A DNA stretch of 64,000 bases from Pseudomonas sp. PICF141 (GTDB lineage: Bacteria > Pseudomonadota > Gammaproteobacteria > Pseudomonadales > Pseudomonadaceae): the NCBI RefSeq assembly GCF_002286815.1, contig NZ_MUNM01000054.1:62001-126000 (forward strand). The letters run 5' to 3'. Below are positions 35,578 through 44,476 of the stretch, piece after piece; positions within the stretch are counted from its first letter, which is position 1, and the number at the start of each line of letters is the position of its first letter. The notes beneath the pieces were generated by a model, which was not told the DNA's origin, searched no databases, and worked only from the letters and a program-made list of their open reading frames with translations. Made by a program: the position numbers and the translations under genes.

Positions 35578-35755
35578 GGAAAAATCCTCACGGCGAATCA
35601 GAGGTGTGAGTCGTGTTATGAGATTAGCCCAGGCTGTTGCGCAATGACTGCCCTGACCTAAGCTTGGGGCAAGGCGAACACAAATACGTTGCCTCCCCCG
35701 GAACGTTCGCCGCGATGCGCAATCATTAGAGCGTGGATATCAAAAGGAGATGCGC

Positions 35756-36289
35756 ATGCTCATCAGGTCTTTGACCCTGGCTTCTTTGCTGGCTTTCGTC
35801 GGCCCCTTGTTCGCCGCCGATGACGATTCCCCTCTGGTTAAAGACGTGGGCAGGGCCCGTCCCCTGATTGTCATCGCACCCAGTTCGGTCGACCCCACTT
35901 GGGTCAGCCTGAAAAAGTCGCTGGATGAACCCGCCAATCGCAAGAACTTCACCGAGCGAAACATGGTGCTGTACACCGTGATCAACACGATGGGCCAGCG
36001 CGACGGCAAAGACCTCGATCCGCAAACAACGATGGCGTTGATTCGCTCGCTCAAGTTGGGTGCCGGGGCGAAAAGCAAAATCATCCTGGTTGGCAAGGAC
36101 GGCGAAAAGAAACTTGAAAAGGACGCGGTCGAGTTGAAAGAGATTTTCAGCACCATCGACGCGCTGCCAGCCGCCGAAAAGGAAGCGACAGTACCGGTGC
36201 CAGCGCCGGTGGCTGACGTTGCACCGGCCAAAGGCACAAAAGGTAAACCGGCGAAGCCCGCCAAACCGCCTGAGCAGCCGAATGATTGA
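35756..36289 (+). CDS. exported DUF4174-family protein
   Basis: A 177-residue protein with a signal peptide (MLIRSLTLASLLAFVGPLFA), a thioredoxin-like DUF4174 core (ARPLIVIAPSSVDPTWVSLKKSLDEPANRKNFTERNMVLY, KIILVGKDGEKKLEKDAVELKEIFSTIDALP) and a low-complexity Ala/Pro/Lys tail. The ATG at 35756 is chosen because AAGGAG (35744-35749) is at ideal spacing, while the ATG at 35750 directly abuts it. The function is unknown; the core lacks a CxxC redox pair. Confidence 0.75.
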   Translation: MLIRSLTLASLLAFVGPLFAADDDSPLVKDVGRARPLIVIAPSSVDPTWVSLKKSLDEPANRKNFTERNMVLYTVINTMGQRDGKDLDPQTTMALIRSLKLGAGAKSKIILVGKDGEKKLEKDAVELKEIFSTIDALPAAEKEATVPVPAPVADVAPAKGTKGKPAKPAKPPEQPND

Positions 36290-36328
36290 ATTTCCGCTGG
36301 TAAGTTAAGACATTTGAGCGACGAGAAT

Positions 36329-36464
36329 CCTGTGGCGAGGGGGCTTGCCCCCGTTCGGCTGCATAGCAGTCGTAAACCCGGCATCAGAAGTCTATCTGAT
36401 ACAACACGGTGGCTGGTTTGGGGCCGCTGCGCAGCCCAACGGGGGCAAGCCCCCTCGCCACAGG
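36329..36464. repeat. GTGGCGAGGGGGCTTGCCCCC-family inverted repeat
   Basis: Arms CCTGTGGCGAGGGGGCTTGC and GGGGCAAGCCCCCTCGCCAC are complementary over about 26 bp. It is between convergent genes and related to 26109-26202. Confidence 0.85.
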
Positions 36465-36489
36465 TGCGCGGTTGCCCAGCCTTGATGGA

Positions 36490-37644
36490 TTATTCGACCA
36501 ACGCATTCAATATCTTGTAAGCGATTTTGACTCGCTCGGCGTTCGGGTAGTTTTTGTTGGCCAGGATCACGATGCCAATGTCCTTCGCCGGGACAAAGGC
36601 GACGTAGGCGCCAAAGCCGCCGGTTGAGCCGGTTTTGTTGATCAGCGCATGATCGTGTTGGGGCTGCGGAGGGTTCAGCGGTTGGACTGCATGAGCCTCA
36701 AGCGCCATCTGCGACGAGTTGCCCGCCAGCAATGTATCGAGCGTTACCGGGTAGTTGTAGAGTTCCCATCCCAACCCTTGAGTCATCTCGCCGACGCTGT
36801 AGTAACCGGTGTGTGTGGTGGCGATGGCTTGCTGCAAGGGCTTTTCCAGCGAAGCCGGATTCATGTTCGCCTCAACATAGCGCAGTAGATCCGAGGCACT
36901 GGTTTTCACGCCATACGCTTCAGAATCCAATGCGCCCGGGCCGACCCGCACAGGCTTGTCGTCCTTGTTGTAACCCTGGGCATAAAACGCCATCTGATCC
37001 TGCGGCACCTTGAGGTAGCTGTGCTTCAGGCCGAGTCTGGGCAGCAAGGTGTTTTCCATCAGCTCCTCGAACGGCGCTCCCATGCGGTGAGCTGCCAGAT
37101 AGCCGAACAACCCAAGGCTGGGGTTTGAATACTGGCGATGAGTGCCGGCGGCGTAGGCCGGTTTCCACTGCTTGAAATAGCCGAACATTTTGTCCTGATG
37201 GTCTGCATCGCTGGGGAACTGCAGCGGCAAACCACCGGCGGTGTAGGTGCCCAGTTGCAGCACGCTGATAGTGTCGAACGCGCTGCCACGTAATGTCGGC
37301 AGCACCTGGCTGGCTTTGTCTGTAAGCGACAATTTGCCGGTAGCCTGCGCGTAGGCGGCGAGGGTGGCGGTGAAGGTTTTGCTCACCGAACCGATCTCGA
37401 ACAAGGTGTCTTCGGTAACGGTTTTGCCGTTTTCTTTCGAGGCCACGCCGTAGTTAAAGTAATGCGGTTTGCCGTTGACGGTAATCGCGACCGCGACACC
37501 GGGGATCTGCTGTTGCTGCATCACCGGCTCAACGGCGGCCTTGACGATCGCTTCGATGCGGTCGTCAGCAAAGCTGTGACTGACGCCTGACAGAAGTGCG
37601 AAAGCGCTGTAAGCCGCGAGTTTTCTCTGATTTTTTATACGCAT
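36490..37644 (-). CDS. ampC: class C beta-lactamase AmpC
   Basis: A 384-residue periplasmic serine beta-lactamase with signal peptide (RKLAAYSAFALLSGVSHSFA). All three active-site motifs are intact: SVSK (S86, K89), YSN (Y172-N174) and KTG (K337-G339). The IPGVAVAITVNGKPHYFNYGVAS segment is also typical. It hydrolyses cephalosporins and penicillins. In many Pseudomonas the divergent LysR gene ampR controls it; here only an ampR fragment remains (37778-37896), so classical induction through this locus is probably lost. Confidence 0.94.
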   Translation of the reverse strand: MRIKNQRKLAAYSAFALLSGVSHSFADDRIEAIVKAAVEPVMQQQQIPGVAVAITVNGKPHYFNYGVASKENGKTVTEDTLFEIGSVSKTFTATLAAYAQATGKLSLTDKASQVLPTLRGSAFDTISVLQLGTYTAGGLPLQFPSDADHQDKMFGYFKQWKPAYAAGTHRQYSNPSLGLFGYLAAHRMGAPFEELMENTLLPRLGLKHSYLKVPQDQMAFYAQGYNKDDKPVRVGPGALDSEAYGVKTSASDLLRYVEANMNPASLEKPLQQAIATTHTGYYSVGEMTQGLGWELYNYPVTLDTLLAGNSSQMALEAHAVQPLNPPQPQHDHALINKTGSTGGFGAYVAFVPAKDIGIVILANKNYPNAERVKIAYKILNALVE

Positions 37645-37777
37645 GATGAGTCACTTTCCATGAGTTTCTGTTGTGTTAACCGCTACACTCCGAGCGGTTT
37701 TTCAAGTTGCTCCGTTGTTGGGCGAGCCAAATCTATGCAGTTTGGCGAAGACCGACAAACGACGATAATTCGGATGA

Positions 37778-37896
37778 GCCATTAGAACGAGACATCCGTT
37801 TATCGATTTGCGCCTGTCGACCAACAATAACCGGGTGGACGTGGCCGCTGAAGGTTCAAGGACTGGTTGCTGCAAGTGGCCCACGATGAATCGTAG
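37778..37896 (+). pseudogene. relic of divergent ampR (LysR regulator)
   Basis: One frame (from 37778, after a stop) reads AIRTRHPFIDLRLSTNNN then RVDVAAEG, which matches the effector-domain segment of AmpR-type LysR regulators. After a frame change at about 37853, another frame reads FKDWLLQVAHDES and a stop at 37894, resembling the LysR C terminus. The helix-turn-helix part and most of the effector domain are missing. The position and divergent orientation next to ampC are the usual ones for ampR. The stop codon lies inside the repeat that follows. Confidence 0.7.
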
Positions 37897-37988
37897 GAGC
37901 TGCCGAAGGCTGCGATCTATTGATCTTGACGTTTGGCGAAGCTGAAATCGCTAAAGATCAAAAGATCACAGCCTTCGGCAGCTCCTAC
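37893..37988. repeat. inverted repeat, GTAGGAGCTGCCGAAGG family
   Basis: GTAGGAGCTGCCGAAGGCTG (37893) faces CAGCCTTCGGCAGCTCCTAC ending at 37988, with AAAGATC/GATC motifs inside. It supplies the stop codon of the ampR relic. The 371-bp gap from ampC to gudD contains only the relic and this element. Confidence 0.85.
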
Positions 37989-38015
37989 AAGGGAATGCGT
38001 AGTGTCCTCGGAGGG

Positions 38016-39359
38016 TTACCGCACCAGACACGGCCGCTTGTTATCGAATTTCCACCCCGGGATCAGAAACTGCATCGCCACGCTGTCATCCCGCGCGCCC
38101 AGCCCCATGCCTTTGTACAGCTCATGGGCCTTGGCCACTTGATCCAAGTCCAGCTCAACCCCCAGGCCCGGTTTTTTCGGCACTTGCACACAGCCGTCGA
38201 CGATTTGCAACGGTGCTTTGGTCAGGCGTTGGCCATCTTGCCAGATCCAGTGAGTGTCGATGGCGGTGATCTCACCCGGTGCAGCCGCTGCAACGTGGGT
38301 GAACATGGCCAGGGAAATATCGAAGTGGTTGTTGGAATGCGAACCCCAGGTCAGGCCCCATTCGTGGCACATCTGCGCGACTCGAACCGAGCCTTGCAGG
38401 GTCCAGAAATGCGGGTCGGCCAAGGGAATATCCACTGACTGCAACTGGATCGCATGGCCCATTTCCCGCCAGTCGGTGGCGATCATGTTGGTCGCGGTTT
38501 TCAGGCCCGTGGCACGACGGAATTCAGCCATGACTTCGCGGCCGGAATAACCGTTTTCCGCACCGCACGGGTCTTCAGCGTAAGCGAGAACGTGATGTTG
38601 ATCCCGGCACAGGCGGATCGCTTCGTTGAGCGACCAGGCGCCATTGGGATCAAGGGTGATGCGTGCATCGGGAAAGCGTTCGGCGAGGGCGGTGACCGCT
38701 TCGATTTCCTCGTCGCCGCTCAACACGCCGCCCTTGAGTTTGAAATCCTTGAAGCCATAACGGGCGTGGGCGGCTTCGGCCAGGCGCACCACGGCGTCGG
38801 CGTTCATGGCTTTTTCGTGACGCACACGAAACCAATCGTTGTCGGCGTCCGGTTCGCTGCGGTAGGCCAGATCGGTTTGTTTGCGATCACCGACATAAAA
38901 CAGGTAACCGAGCATTTTCACTTCGTCACGCTGCTGGCCTTCGCCGAGCAAGGCGGCGACGGGTACATCCAGATGCTGACCGAGCAAGTCGAGCAGGGCA
39001 GCTTCCAGGCCGGTAACCGCATGAATGGTGATGCGCAGGTCGAAGGTTTGCAGACCGCGACCGCCAGCATCGCGATCGGCAAAGGTCTGGCGTACTTGAT
39101 TGAGGATCTTCTGGTAAGCGCCAATCGGGTTGCCGACCACCAGTGCGCGTGCGTCTTCCAACGTCTGGCGAATACGCTCGCCACCCGGCACTTCGCCGAC
39201 GCCGGTGTGGCCGGCGTTGTCCTTGAGGATCACGATATTGCGGGTGAAAAACGGGCCGTGGGCGCCGCTCAGATTGAGCAGCATGCCATCGTGGCCGGCC
39301 ACCGGAACCACCTGCATGCTGGTGATGATCGGGGCTTTCGTGGCTTCTTGTAGGTTCAT
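38016..39359 (-). CDS. gudD: D-glucarate dehydratase GudD
   Basis: A 447-residue enolase-superfamily enzyme dehydrating D-glucarate to 5-keto-4-deoxy-D-glucarate. Catalytic features are K207 in FKLKGG, the metal ligand D237 in TLDPNGAW, AEDPCG (E262), NMIATDW (N291) and the base H341 in WGSHSNNHFD. Length and motifs match E. coli GudD. It lies 36 bp downstream of the gudP-like permease gene and is cotranscribed with it. FadR-type operators lie upstream of that operon. Confidence 0.94.
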   Translation of the reverse strand: MNLQEATKAPIITSMQVVPVAGHDGMLLNLSGAHGPFFTRNIVILKDNAGHTGVGEVPGGERIRQTLEDARALVVGNPIGAYQKILNQVRQTFADRDAGGRGLQTFDLRITIHAVTGLEAALLDLLGQHLDVPVAALLGEGQQRDEVKMLGYLFYVGDRKQTDLAYRSEPDADNDWFRVRHEKAMNADAVVRLAEAAHARYGFKDFKLKGGVLSGDEEIEAVTALAERFPDARITLDPNGAWSLNEAIRLCRDQHHVLAYAEDPCGAENGYSGREVMAEFRRATGLKTATNMIATDWREMGHAIQLQSVDIPLADPHFWTLQGSVRVAQMCHEWGLTWGSHSNNHFDISLAMFTHVAAAAPGEITAIDTHWIWQDGQRLTKAPLQIVDGCVQVPKKPGLGVELDLDQVAKAHELYKGMGLGARDDSVAMQFLIPGWKFDNKRPCLVR

Positions 39360-39395
39360 TTTCTTGTCCTTTAAACCGTGCTCTTACATGAGTGT

Positions 39396-40742
39396 TCAGG
39401 CGTGATTAGGTGCTGGTTTGCCCAAGGCAACCACAGGTGCAGGTTTTGGTTTGTTGCGCGCGGCGAAGACGATGATCGCAGCGATGATCGAGGTGGCGGC
39501 CAGGCCATACAGCCCGCCCTGAATCGAGCCGGTGTGTTGTTCCAACAGGCCGAAGGTGGTTGGCGCAACGAAGCCACCGAGGTTGCCCACCGAGTTGATC
39601 AGTGCGATCACGCCGGCAGCAATCCGTGCATCCAGGTACGCCTGGGGAATCGGCCAGAACAGTGATGAGGCGGATTTGAAACCCAGTGCGGCGAAGCAGA
39701 TGGCGACGAAGGCGAAGATCGGCCCGCCCGTGGTGGACATGAACATCCCGGCGGCAGCGATCAGCAGGGCAGTGGCGACCCAGGCTTGCTGGTGTTTCCA
39801 TTTGGCCGACAGTGTGGCGAAGGCGTACATGCCGACGATCGACAGCAACCACGGAACAGAGTTGAACAACCCGACCTGGATGTCGCTCAGGTCGCCCATC
39901 TTCTTGATGATGCTCGGCAGCCAGAAGGTGGCGGCGTAGATGGTCAGCTGGATGAAGAAATAGATCACGCAGAACAGGATGATCTGACGATCCTTTAGCA
40001 GCGTGCCCAGCGACGGTTTGATCGGCGTCGCGGCTTCGCGGGCCAGTTGTTCGTCATCGATGGCTTTGACCAGTGCGTCCTGCTCAGGACGGGTCAGCCA
40101 TTTGGCATCGTGGGGCTTGGAGTCCAGCCAGAACCAGACGAACACGCACAGCCCGACCGAGAACATCCCTTCAATGAAGTACATCCACTGCCAGCCGTGC
40201 ATGCCCAAACCACTGATTTGCAGCAGCAGCCCGGACAGCGGGCCGCTGATCAGCGACGCAATCGCCGAGCCACTGAGAAAGATCGCAATCGCCTTGCCGC
40301 GTTCGACGCCAGGCAACCAGCGGGTGAAGTAATAAATCACCCCGGGAAAGAAACCGGCTTCGGCCACACCGAGCAAAAATCGCAGAATGTAGAAGTGGGT
40401 TTCGTTTTGAATGAACGCCATGCAAGAAGCCACCAGGCCCCAGGTCAGCATGATGCGAGTCAGCCAGATTCGTGCACCGACTTTTTGCAGGAGGATGTTG
40501 GAAGGGACTTCAAACAGCGCGTAACCGATGAAGAACAGACCGGCACCGAAGCCGTAGGCGGCAGCGCCAATGCCCAGGTCATGTTCCATGTGGGCGCGGA
40601 CGAAGCCGATGTTCACACGGTCGATGTAGTTGACGATGAACATGATCACGAACAGCGGCAGAACGTGGCGTTTCACTTTTGAGATGGCGGACTTAAGGGC
40701 CGAATCGGCACCCTCGGTCGTCCCGGATATGGATGTATTCAC
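39396..40742 (-). CDS. gudP: MFS D-glucarate/galactarate permease GudP
   Basis: A 448-residue MFS protein of the anion:cation symporter group. There are twelve hydrophobic segments, and NYIDRVNIGFVRAHMEHDLG near the N terminus and SGSAIASLISGPLSGLLLQ are typical of GudP/ExuT/GarP transporters. It imports D-glucarate for GudD. A GTG start at 40742 (MNTSISG) is preferred because GGGAGA lies 8-13 bases upstream; the longer frame from 40757 begins inside that ribosome site. Confidence 0.88.
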   Translation of the reverse strand: MNTSISGTTEGADSALKSAISKVKRHVLPLFVIMFIVNYIDRVNIGFVRAHMEHDLGIGAAAYGFGAGLFFIGYALFEVPSNILLQKVGARIWLTRIMLTWGLVASCMAFIQNETHFYILRFLLGVAEAGFFPGVIYYFTRWLPGVERGKAIAIFLSGSAIASLISGPLSGLLLQISGLGMHGWQWMYFIEGMFSVGLCVFVWFWLDSKPHDAKWLTRPEQDALVKAIDDEQLAREAATPIKPSLGTLLKDRQIILFCVIYFFIQLTIYAATFWLPSIIKKMGDLSDIQVGLFNSVPWLLSIVGMYAFATLSAKWKHQQAWVATALLIAAAGMFMSTTGGPIFAFVAICFAALGFKSASSLFWPIPQAYLDARIAAGVIALINSVGNLGGFVAPTTFGLLEQHTGSIQGGLYGLAATSIIAAIIVFAARNKPKPAPVVALGKPAPNHA

Positions 40743-40824
40743 TGCTTTTTCTCCCACTCGTTGTTTTTATGCGGGGTGTGGCTGGGTGGTGCGTTGTTGA
40801 TAGACATCATACAACTAGGCTTTT

Positions 40825-40835
40825 TTGTCCTACAA
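40825..40835. promoter_or_regulatory. FadR-type operator TTGTCCTACAA
   Basis: The perfect dyad TTGT-CCT-ACAA fits the GntR/FCD consensus TNGTNNNACNA, 83 bp upstream of gudP. A weaker half-site (ATACAA) is at 40809-40814. Confidence 0.6.
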
Positions 40836-41010
40836 GTACTGTCACTCAACAAAAAATGCTAGGTGGGCGGGTTTTTATTCGTTTTATAGGTTTGTGTGGC
40901 GTATTTTCTGGGTTTTAGTCGAATCTATCCAATCGATAAGTCCCATTTTTCGCGACGAAGCGCGTCGGTGCGATGGTGTTAAGCGTCTGTTGTGCAATGA
41001 ATATTGAGTG

Positions 41011-41021
41011 TTGTCATACAA
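41011..41021. promoter_or_regulatory. FadR-type operator TTGTCATACAA
   Basis: Same dyad with a different centre (TTGT-CAT-ACAA), about 86 bp upstream of the regulator's start. With the site at 40825 it indicates that the GntR protein controls both gudPD and itself. The 349-bp divergent intergenic region otherwise shows only AT-rich promoter sequence. Confidence 0.6.
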
Positions 41022-41106
41022 GTTGAGCGACTTTTTATCAAGATTCCCGTCATCGAAAAGCGCCCGCGATGATACGATCCGGATACCCGCTTTCCGGATG
41101 ATTACC

Positions 41107-41820
41107 ATGCAAGAAGACATCGACGCACCTGCCCGCAAGCGTGCCCATAACCTGGCCCACGATCTGGTGAGCAAACTGACCCAGAGCATCCTGCTCGGCC
41201 AGATGGTGCCGGGGGACAAGCTGCCGTCGGAGAACTCGATTGTTCAGGAGCATGGCGTCAGTCGCACAGTGGTGCGCGAAGCGATCTCGAAGTTGCAGGC
41301 TTCGGGGCTGGTGGAAACCCGCCACGGCATCGGCACTTTTGTTCTGGCGCGGGCACCGGATCAGGGGCTGCGTCTGAATGTCGATACGGCGCTGGGCGTG
41401 CGCAGTATTCTGGAATTGCGCATGGGCCTGGAAACCCAGGCGGCGGCGTTGGCGGCGGTTCGTCGCACAGACCAGCAGTTGGCACAGATGCGTGAAGCGC
41501 TGGATGACTATCAAAGCCTGTTGGCCAACAACGACAGTTGCGTCGAGGCAGACAAACGCTTTCATCTACTGATCGCCGAAGCCACCGGCAATGCGTGTTT
41601 CACCGAGATCATGCAGCACCTGGGCAGCGCCATGATTCCCCGGACCCGCGTCAATGCCGCCGAGCGCGGATCGGCGGATCTGAGCAAGCTGGGGCAACTC
41701 GCCAACCTCGAGCACGAGGCGATTCTCAACGCCATCAGACGCCAGGATCCGGATGCGGCGCGGGCGGCAATGTGGTTGCACCTGACTAACAGCCGTGACC
41801 GCTTTTCGGCTGATCGGTAG
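41107..41820 (+). CDS. GntR/FadR-family (FCD) regulator of glucarate genes
   Basis: A 237-residue repressor. The N-terminal winged helix is VSKLTQSILLGQMVPGDKLPSENSIVQEHGVSRTVVREAISKLQASGLVETRHGIGTF. The C-terminal FCD ligand domain has ELRMGLETQAAALAA, the metal-binding DxxFHxxI-like ADKRFHLLIAEATGN, and LANLEHEAILNAIRRQDPDAARAAM with a conserved histidine. It is divergent from gudPD, with two consensus operators between them, so it probably responds to glucarate or a breakdown product. ATG 41098 is an alternative start. Confidence 0.85.
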   Translation: MQEDIDAPARKRAHNLAHDLVSKLTQSILLGQMVPGDKLPSENSIVQEHGVSRTVVREAISKLQASGLVETRHGIGTFVLARAPDQGLRLNVDTALGVRSILELRMGLETQAAALAAVRRTDQQLAQMREALDDYQSLLANNDSCVEADKRFHLLIAEATGNACFTEIMQHLGSAMIPRTRVNAAERGSADLSKLGQLANLEHEAILNAIRRQDPDAARAAMWLHLTNSRDRFSADR

Positions 41821-41913
41821 TCGCCGTTGGTCTCCTCGATAGCACCCCTTTTACAGGCTCGTTTCCAACCTGTACGGCCCGGATTCGCTGGGCTTGATCA
41901 ATGGAGGTGCGTC

Positions 41914-42156
41914 ATGGCTTACGATCAAATCCTTCAAGGGGGAACTTCCGATAACGACCCTGTCAGACCCAATCCCGATATGGACGATCCGTCGATGGAT
42001 CAAGACGCACCACCGGGCATGGACCCATCGCGAGACCCGGCCGATACGGACGTCGATCGTCCTGAAGACTGGAGGGACCCGGCCCTGGACCCGGCTCTGG
42101 ATGACGATATTCCAGCCCCGGATGAAGAAACGCCATTGTCCGACGACAGGCGATGA
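41914..42156 (+). CDS. small acidic disordered hypothetical protein
   Basis: An 80-residue protein starting MAYDQILQGGTSDNDPVRPN, very rich in Asp, Pro and Met (DPSMDQDAPPGMDPSRDPAD, then PALDPALDDDIPAPDEETPL). It has a good ribosome site (GGAGG at 41902-41906). No fold or family was recognised. Its composition suggests an intrinsically disordered, strongly negative protein. Coding is supported by the ribosome site and by the biased, non-repetitive codon pattern. It follows the GntR gene by 93 bp. Confidence 0.6.
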   Translation: MAYDQILQGGTSDNDPVRPNPDMDDPSMDQDAPPGMDPSRDPADTDVDRPEDWRDPALDPALDDDIPAPDEETPLSDDRR

Positions 42157-42208
42157 ATGAAACCCGGTCGATGGGGTTCATTCGCTAAGGATTTGAGCGA
42201 CGAAAATC

Positions 42209-42292
42209 CTGTGGGAGCGTGGCTTGCCCGCGAAGAATGCACCGCGGTATTTCAGGTACTGCGTGTCATCATTCTTCGCGGGCTCTGCAGGC
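42209..42292. repeat. degenerate REP pair
   Basis: The left arm CTGTGGGAGCGTGGCTTGCC with CGCGAAGAATG faces a shortened right arm CATTCTTCGCGGGC. The right arm is truncated by the end of the copS gene. Confidence 0.65.
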
Positions 42293-42293
42293 C

Positions 42294-43643
42294 TTAATCC
42301 CCCTTCGGCAACTCAATCACAAAGCGCGTCCATCCCTTATCCGATTCGCAACGAATCTGCCCGCCGTGGGCGCGGATGATTGACTGGGTAATGGCTAATC
42401 CCAACCCCGCATGCTCACTGCTGCCTTCACGGCGCGCCGGGTCTGCGCGGTAGAAGCGGTCAAACAAACGCGGCAACAAGTCTTCAGAAATCACTTCACC
42501 ACTGTTTTCAACCGTCAGGCTCAGGCCTGTCGGCTGCTCGATAATCCTCACCCGAACCTCGCCGCCGCCCGGGGTAAACCGCAGTGCATTGTCCAGCAGG
42601 TTGGACAGCGCCCGGCGCAACATGCTGCGGTCGCCCTGCATGCGCGCGCTGCCCTCACGACTCAATTTCACCTGAGCGTCCTCGGCCAGCGGCGCAAAAA
42701 ACTCCAGCAGCACATCGGCTTCTTCCGCCAGTTCCAGCGCTTCGCGCTTGGGCATCAGCAAGCCGTGGTCAGCCTTGGCCAGATACAACATGTCATTGAC
42801 CAGTTGCGCCATCCATTGCAGTTCTTCGAGGTTGCTGTGCAGCGCTTCGCGGTAATCCTCGATGGGGCGAGGGCGGGTGAGAGTGACTTGGGTGTGGGTC
42901 AGCAGGTTCGACAGCGGTGTGCGCAGTTCATGGGCGATGTCGGCGGAAAACGCCGAGAGCCGCTGAAAAGAGTCGTCGAGGCGTCCGAGCATGGCGTTGA
43001 AGCTGTAAGCCAGTTCCTCGAGCTCCGGCGGCATGTCTGCTTCTGGCAGGCGAGCGTTGAGCGATTGCGCCGACACGCCGCTGGCGACCGCACTCATGCG
43101 CCGCAGCGGGCGCAAACCCCTGCGTGCAGCCCAAGCACCGAGCAGAGCAGTGGCCAGGGCCGACAAACCGACCGTCAGCCAAATCAGATGCTGCATGCGC
43201 TGCAGAAAATGTTGGTGATGGGTGATGTCCAGCAACAAGGTCAGTTGCGGTGAATCGGGTTTGTCGGGGAACAGGAGGGCATTCAGGACGCGGTAGTCAG
43301 TGCCATCGTCGCTCATCGTCGACAGGCCCAACTGGCGCGGCAAGTCCTGGGGTAAACGGGGCGAGCTGTCGTACACACGTTGTCCGTCGCTGCCCATGAT
43401 GCGCAGGGAAAGATCGGCTTGGCGGCTCAATTCATCGGCCAGTCTGATCTCGCTTTCGCTGGAAGGAATGTCATCCAGTGCCCGACGCAAGCCAATCAGT
43501 TTGCCGTCGAGCAACTGCTGGTCCAGCTCGACAAAATGCGCCTCGCTGGCGCGGCTGAACAGCACCCCGGCGAACAACGACACCACGGCAGTGCAAGCTG
43601 CGAATAGCAGCGCCAGACGATTGCTTAGTGAGAGTCGGCGCAT
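42294..43643 (-). CDS. copS: heavy-metal sensor histidine kinase CopS
   Basis: A 449-residue kinase of the CusS/CopS/IrlS group. TM1 is at ~10-31, a periplasmic sensor at ~32-165, TM2 at ~165-185, then HAMP, the H box FSADIAHELRTPLSNLL, N box LLDNALRFT and G box HAGLGLAITQSII. It senses periplasmic copper and phosphorylates CopR. The start codon overlaps the copR stop (ATGA). The copRS pair is divergent from a cupredoxin gene and near queF, the same order as PAO1 PA2806-PA2810. Confidence 0.88.
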   Translation of the reverse strand: MRRLSLSNRLALLFAACTAVVSLFAGVLFSRASEAHFVELDQQLLDGKLIGLRRALDDIPSSESEIRLADELSRQADLSLRIMGSDGQRVYDSSPRLPQDLPRQLGLSTMSDDGTDYRVLNALLFPDKPDSPQLTLLLDITHHQHFLQRMQHLIWLTVGLSALATALLGAWAARRGLRPLRRMSAVASGVSAQSLNARLPEADMPPELEELAYSFNAMLGRLDDSFQRLSAFSADIAHELRTPLSNLLTHTQVTLTRPRPIEDYREALHSNLEELQWMAQLVNDMLYLAKADHGLLMPKREALELAEEADVLLEFFAPLAEDAQVKLSREGSARMQGDRSMLRRALSNLLDNALRFTPGGGEVRVRIIEQPTGLSLTVENSGEVISEDLLPRLFDRFYRADPARREGSSEHAGLGLAITQSIIRAHGGQIRCESDKGWTRFVIELPKGD

Positions 43644-44323
43644 CAGGCGGGGCGCTCTTCAAGGACGTAGCCCATGCCGCGCACGGTGTGGATCAACTTG
43701 TTCGGAAAATCATCGTCGATCTTCAGGCGCAAACGGCGGATCGCCACTTCGATCACATTGGTGTCGCTGTCGAAATTCATGTCCCACACCTGGGAAGCGA
43801 TCAGCGACTTGGGCAGAACTTCACCTTGACGTCGCAGGAGCATTTCCAGCAGGGCGAATTCCTTGGCGGTCAGATCGATGCGCTGACCGTTGCGTTCGAC
43901 CCGGCGACGAATCAGGTCCAGGCGCAAGTCGGCCAGTTGCAGGCTGGTTTCCTGAGGCACGGTGCTGCCGCGGCGCAGCAGACTGCGAACCCGCGCCAGC
44001 AGTTCGGAGAAGGCGAACGGCTTGACCAGATAGTCGTCGGCACCCAGCTCCAGGCCGTGAACCCTGTCCTCCACGGCGTCTCGCGCTGTAAGAAACAGCA
44101 CCGGCGTGTCGAGGCCCGCGCCGCGCACGGCTTGCAGAATCTGCCAACCATCGCGACCGGGCAGCATCACATCGAGGATCAACAAGGCGTAATCGCCGCT
44201 CAATGCCAGTTGTTGGCCAGTGCTGCCATCGGCCACCAGTTCGGTGGTGAAACCGGCCTCGGTCAGGCCCTGGCGCAGGTAATGGCCAGTTTTCGGTTGG
44301 TCTTCGACAATCAGCAGTTTCAT
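43643..44323 (-). CDS. copR: copper response regulator CopR
   Basis: A 226-residue OmpR-family regulator: receiver (VEDQPKTGHYLRQGL, phospho-acceptor D51 in LLILDVMLPGRDGW, K in YLVKPFAFSELLAR) and winged helix (LTAKEFALLEMLLRRQGEVLPKSLIASQVWDMNFDSDTNVIEVAIRRLRLKID). That C-terminal block is characteristic of CusR/CopR/PcoR. ATG 44323 is the family start. It probably binds the dyad at 44386-44400, controlling itself and the divergent cupredoxin gene. Confidence 0.9.
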   Translation of the reverse strand: MKLLIVEDQPKTGHYLRQGLTEAGFTTELVADGSTGQQLALSGDYALLILDVMLPGRDGWQILQAVRGAGLDTPVLFLTARDAVEDRVHGLELGADDYLVKPFAFSELLARVRSLLRRGSTVPQETSLQLADLRLDLIRRRVERNGQRIDLTAKEFALLEMLLRRQGEVLPKSLIASQVWDMNFDSDTNVIEVAIRRLRLKIDDDFPNKLIHTVRGMGYVLEERPA

Positions 44324-44385
44324 GGGCGACTCGGGCAGTTGGAACGGGTGCGTTATACCGTGGGCGGCGGCGATAAAGGCCAATC

Positions 44386-44400
44386 TGACAAAGTTGTAAT
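44386..44400. promoter_or_regulatory. CopR/CusR-type box
   Basis: TGACAAAGTTGTAAT is a near-palindrome (TGACAA-AG-TTGTAA) resembling the CusR consensus TGACAANNTTGTCA with one mismatch. It lies between divergent copR and the cupredoxin gene. Confidence 0.6.
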
Positions 44401-44476
44401 CTGCCTGTCAGGTGGCTGGCAGAGCCCGCGGGTTAAGTTTCCCACAAGCTGAACCTCATCTTGTTGGAGTGCGACT

